Below, piece after piece: positions 62,007 through 64,000 of a DNA stretch of 64,000 nt. Made by a program: the position numbers and the translations under genes. The stretch is taken from assembly GCA_002310135.1 (NCBI GenBank), contig DBYK01000001.1:124001-188000 (forward strand), given 5' to 3'. How positions within the stretch are numbered: position 1 is the first letter of the stretch; each line of letters opens with the position of its first letter. Origin of the DNA: Caryophanales bacterium UBA1188 (GTDB lineage Bacteria > Bacillota_I > Bacilli_A > Izemoplasmatales > UBA1188). The notes under the pieces were generated by a model, which made no database searches, was not told where the DNA came from, and saw only the letters and a list, made by a program, of their open reading frames with translations.

Positions 62007-63134
62007 TTAAATATTTAAATAATATGATCTTCTTCTCTTGTGTTCTCTTTCATCGAAATATTTCCAGAAAGATTTTATTTTTACATTATCTTCAAGATTT
62101 AAATTAGTTTCCATATATTCGATGTTGTTTAGGGTAAACGCATCCATTAAGAATTTTAAGATTGGCGCAACTACACCCTTATTCATATATAGAGGGTCTA
62201 CTGCGGCTAAGCCTAAATCTAATCCTTTTGGATTCTTTAATACTTTAGTTAATTTTATGATTGTGGATAATTTCAATTTACCATCAGTCTTAATTAATGC
62301 TTCAGAAATCGCAGGGAAACAAAGCCCAAATGCTAACGCTCTATCGCTTGAATCTAAAACAATTATTAAATATTTTGGGTCTAAGAGAAGTTTGAAATTA
62401 TCAATAATTTCTTTCTTCATCTTATCATTAAATGGGACAACTCCATATAATTCTTTATATGCTTCTTCAAGCACTCTAAAGAATTCTGGAGCTAGTCTGT
62501 TGATATACTTCTTTTTAGATTCATGTGGTTTTCTATATGCGATATGAAGATTGTATTTCTTCATAACTAAAGAAGATAATTTGTTTATCTTTTCTCTGTA
62601 TTTCTCATTATATGTGAGTCTTGATTCAGTCCAATCAACTTCTTTTTTAAAGCCATAATCTTCAATCAATTTTTGATAATATGGAAAGTTGTATTGTTCT
62701 TCGAAAGTTGAAACTTCATCAAAACCATGAATCAATAGTCCTTCTCTTTCAAGGTCACTATAACCTAGTGGACCACAAATTTTATTCATACCTTTATTTT
62801 TAGCCCAAAGAGTTAATTTATCGAATAAAGCTTTTGCGACTTGAGTGTCATCAATTGAATCAAATCTTGTGAATCTCACTCTTTTTTCATTATGTATTTC
62901 ATTATATTTCTTTTGAATTATTCCTTGAATACGACCTGATGGGACTCCATCTTTATAAGCTAAATAAAATATTGACACACAAGTATCACTATAACTATTT
63001 CTCTTTTTAAATATTTTCTTCTCATCCATATATAGTGGTGGGACAAAATAAGGATTATCTTTGTAAAGCTTTAATGGAAAATTCAAAAAGATTCTTTTAT
63101 CTTTTTTTGTTTTAACTTCTTTTATAGTAATCAT
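62007..63134 (-). CDS. GNAT-like protein of unknown function
   Basis: The 375-residue protein begins ITIKEVKTKKDKRIFLNFPLKLYKDNPYFVPPLY, an opening shared with a conserved family of putative acetyltransferases. CGPLGYSDLEREGLLIHGFDE and a duplicated GNAT-like fold follow, with LGLAAVDPLYMNKGVVAPIL near the acetyl-CoA site. Neither the acceptor nor a phenotype is known. It lies between the ABC-F gene and the ylbG/ylbF pair on the same strand. Confidence 0.7.
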   Translation of the reverse strand: MITIKEVKTKKDKRIFLNFPLKLYKDNPYFVPPLYMDEKKIFKKRNSYSDTCVSIFYLAYKDGVPSGRIQGIIQKKYNEIHNEKRVRFTRFDSIDDTQVAKALFDKLTLWAKNKGMNKICGPLGYSDLEREGLLIHGFDEVSTFEEQYNFPYYQKLIEDYGFKKEVDWTESRLTYNEKYREKINKLSSLVMKKYNLHIAYRKPHESKKKYINRLAPEFFRVLEEAYKELYGVVPFNDKMKKEIIDNFKLLLDPKYLIIVLDSSDRALAFGLCFPAISEALIKTDGKLKLSTIIKLTKVLKNPKGLDLGLAAVDPLYMNKGVVAPILKFLMDAFTLNNIEYMETNLNLEDNVKIKSFWKYFDEREHKRRRSYYLNI

Positions 63135-63143
63135 TTTAATCCC

Positions 63144-63383
63144 TCAAATATCAAGTTCTAAGAGTTCTTGAGGAGATTCCTCAACTTTTTTAATCCCTTT
63201 CATATGCTTTAAGGAGTTCTGTATACTTCTTGATTTATTGTAATCAACATATAAAACTGCATAACCTAGTTTTTTGTTCAAATATTGAACGCTTGCGCCT
63301 AGGCTTTCAAACGCTTGTATCATGCTTGAACGATAATTAAAATAAACTAGTAGTTCTATTCTTTTTATCACATTCCACCTCAC
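63144..63383 (-). CDS. ylbG: YlbG family (DUF2129) protein
   Basis: This 79-residue cytoplasmic protein matches YlbG: ELLVYFNYRSSMIQAFESLGASVQYLNKKLGYAVLYVD. It is found next to ylbF in Bacilli, and its role is unknown though it is thought to relate to RNA or competence control. The reading frame starts inside ylbF (47-bp overlap), so the MRWNVIKR stretch may be longer than the real N-terminus; an internal start is possible because homology begins about residue 9. Confidence 0.8.
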   Translation of the reverse strand: MRWNVIKRIELLVYFNYRSSMIQAFESLGASVQYLNKKLGYAVLYVDYNKSRSIQNSLKHMKGIKKVEESPQELLELDI

Positions 63384-63717
63384 GAATTATCTTTTTAACT
63401 TCTTCGCTAAAAAGAGTATTATTAATAATATTTTCTATTCTTTCAACTTCATTATTGAATATATTTAATCTTCTAATATATTCTTTGTATAGACTATGTC
63501 TATATAGTTTAGATTTAATATTTGAAAGATTAGATAAATCATCTTTTGTTTTATATTTTAGGTTTTTTAAATAATCAAAATCTTTAATTAAAGATTTTGT
63601 CTCATCATTTTTTATAAGATTTAAATAGGATTTTTTTAGTTCTATATATTCTTCTGATTCTTTTATTAAATCGATTTGAATATATACTTCATCCATTATA
63701 TCTTGACTGATAATCAA
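63337..63717 (-). CDS. ylbF: YlbF family regulator
   Basis: The 126-residue helical protein matches YlbF/YmcA-like proteins, which in Bacillus form the Y-complex with YaaT and steer RNase Y mRNA cleavage. ESEEYIELKKSYLNLIKNDETKSLIKDF is the characteristic opening. The C-terminal Cys-rich tail that binds Fe-S in Bacillus is reduced to one Cys (REVECDKK), so cluster binding is doubtful. It overlaps UPF0223 by 4 bp and ylbG by 47 bp. No YmcA or YaaT is seen in the window. Confidence 0.8.
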   Translation of the reverse strand: MIISQDIMDEVYIQIDLIKESEEYIELKKSYLNLIKNDETKSLIKDFDYLKNLKYKTKDDLSNLSNIKSKLYRHSLYKEYIRRLNIFNNEVERIENIINNTLFSEEVKKIIREVECDKKNRTTSLF

Positions 63718-63956
63718 AGCCCAAACTCCCTCAACGTTTTATAAATATCTATTCCAGATAACTTTAAGAATTCATTTGTGATTCTTTTTTCTTCCATCTT
63801 AGAATTGATTACTTTTTTATATTTTAAATATTTATCTTTTAGAGTCTTATAATCATAATGTTTATGACTTTCTTCAAGGTATGACAAAAAATCTATCATA
63901 ACTAAGATTTCTTGAGTATTATAAGTTTCATAATCTAATGGGTAATTATAATCCAT
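63714..63956 (-). CDS. UPF0223 family protein (YktA-like)
   Basis: The 80-residue protein matches UPF0223: YNYPLDYETYNTQEILVMIDFLSYLEES opening and INSKMEEKRITNEFLKLSGIDIYKTL toward the end. It is small, helical and of unknown function, typical of Bacilli. Its ATG overlaps the TAA of the upstream partial gene and its end overlaps ylbF by 4 bp, so it is translationally coupled to both. Confidence 0.8.
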   Translation of the reverse strand: MDYNYPLDYETYNTQEILVMIDFLSYLEESHKHYDYKTLKDKYLKYKKVINSKMEEKRITNEFLKLSGIDIYKTLREFGL

Positions 63957-64000
63957 TATATCTTTTTGACTCCTATTAATAGATCATATGGTGTAATCTT
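63956..64000 (-). CDS. End of an unidentified gene (cut by window edge)
   Basis: The minus strand reads 14 codons in frame (KITPYDLLIGVKKI) and then TAA, whose last bases overlap the UPF0223 ATG as TAATG. This is the coupling expected of an upstream operon gene. Too little is present to name the product. Confidence 0.45.
   Translation of the reverse strand, partial: KITPYDLLIGVKKI

Overview
This is a very AT-rich chromosomal window from a low-GC Gram-positive bacterium. Gene content points to a Bacilli/Erysipelotrichia-like or Tenericutes-like lineage: neighbouring YlbF, YlbG and UPF0223 genes, an M-box-controlled mgtE, TrmFO and XerC. TGA is used as a genuine stop (the phosphopantetheinyl transferase ends in TGA, and the aconitase TGA overlaps the citrate synthase ATG), so the code is the standard one and not the Mycoplasma code. 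Rnf, superoxide reductase and a short thioredoxin reductase indicate an anaerobe that tolerates some oxygen. The species cannot be named from the sequence.

Layout. 1-3.1 kb: accessory restriction-modification locus with the tail of one DNA methyltransferase, a D12-class adenine methyltransferase and a convergent candidate PD-(D/E)XK endonuclease, then a broken HTH regulator. 3.2-9.5 kb: dnaE-uvrB-rRNA methyltransferase operon. 9.5-14.3 kb: CDF metal exporter and a heterodimeric ABC exporter, then tRNA-Gln. 15.3-19.0 kb: Leloir galactose operon (galM, class II galT, galK). 19.0-26.7 kb: SDR/VOC pair, a MATE exporter with an extra N-terminal domain, and two signalling proteins. 26.7-31.9 kb: aconitase, citrate synthase, isocitrate dehydrogenase and AsnA, which make 2-oxoglutarate and asparagine. 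32.0-36.8 kb: serC-serA, a TIM-barrel protein, threonine aldolase and a phosphopantetheinyl transferase. 36.8-40.5 kb: glycosyltransferase and acyltransferase operon, one gene interrupted in frame by TAG. 40.8-42.8 kb: glutathione peroxidase, a nucleotide-sugar-type SDR and superoxide reductase. 43.0-45.1 kb: a roughly 2-kb ATPase module between two copies of the tRNA-Lys terminator. 45.2-53.9 kb: a long minus-strand run, trmFO-xerC-rlmH-trxA-trxB-aroQ-rnfCDGEAB. 53.9-56.5 kb: PHP phosphoesterase, mgtE with M-box riboswitch, tRNA-Arg. 56.6-59.1 kb: RlmI-type methyltransferase and a second DUF4143-type ATPase. 59.2-64 kb: SpoU methyltransferase, Nudix, ABC-F, GNAT-like protein, YlbG, YlbF, UPF0223 and the tail of one more gene.

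The most unusual content is at 22.5-26.7 kb. One 916-residue protein joins a TetR-type DNA-binding domain to PAS, histidine-kinase, receiver and GGDEF modules. It keeps the phospho-acceptor His, but its ATP-binding domain has lost the N, G1 and G2 boxes. The gene just upstream encodes a membrane hybrid kinase with an intact ATP-binding domain but Tyr where the phospho-acceptor His should be. Together they look like a split kinase whose two halves complement each other, feeding phosphate, c-di-GMP and direct promoter control into one protein, next to an efflux gene with an attenuator-like leader.
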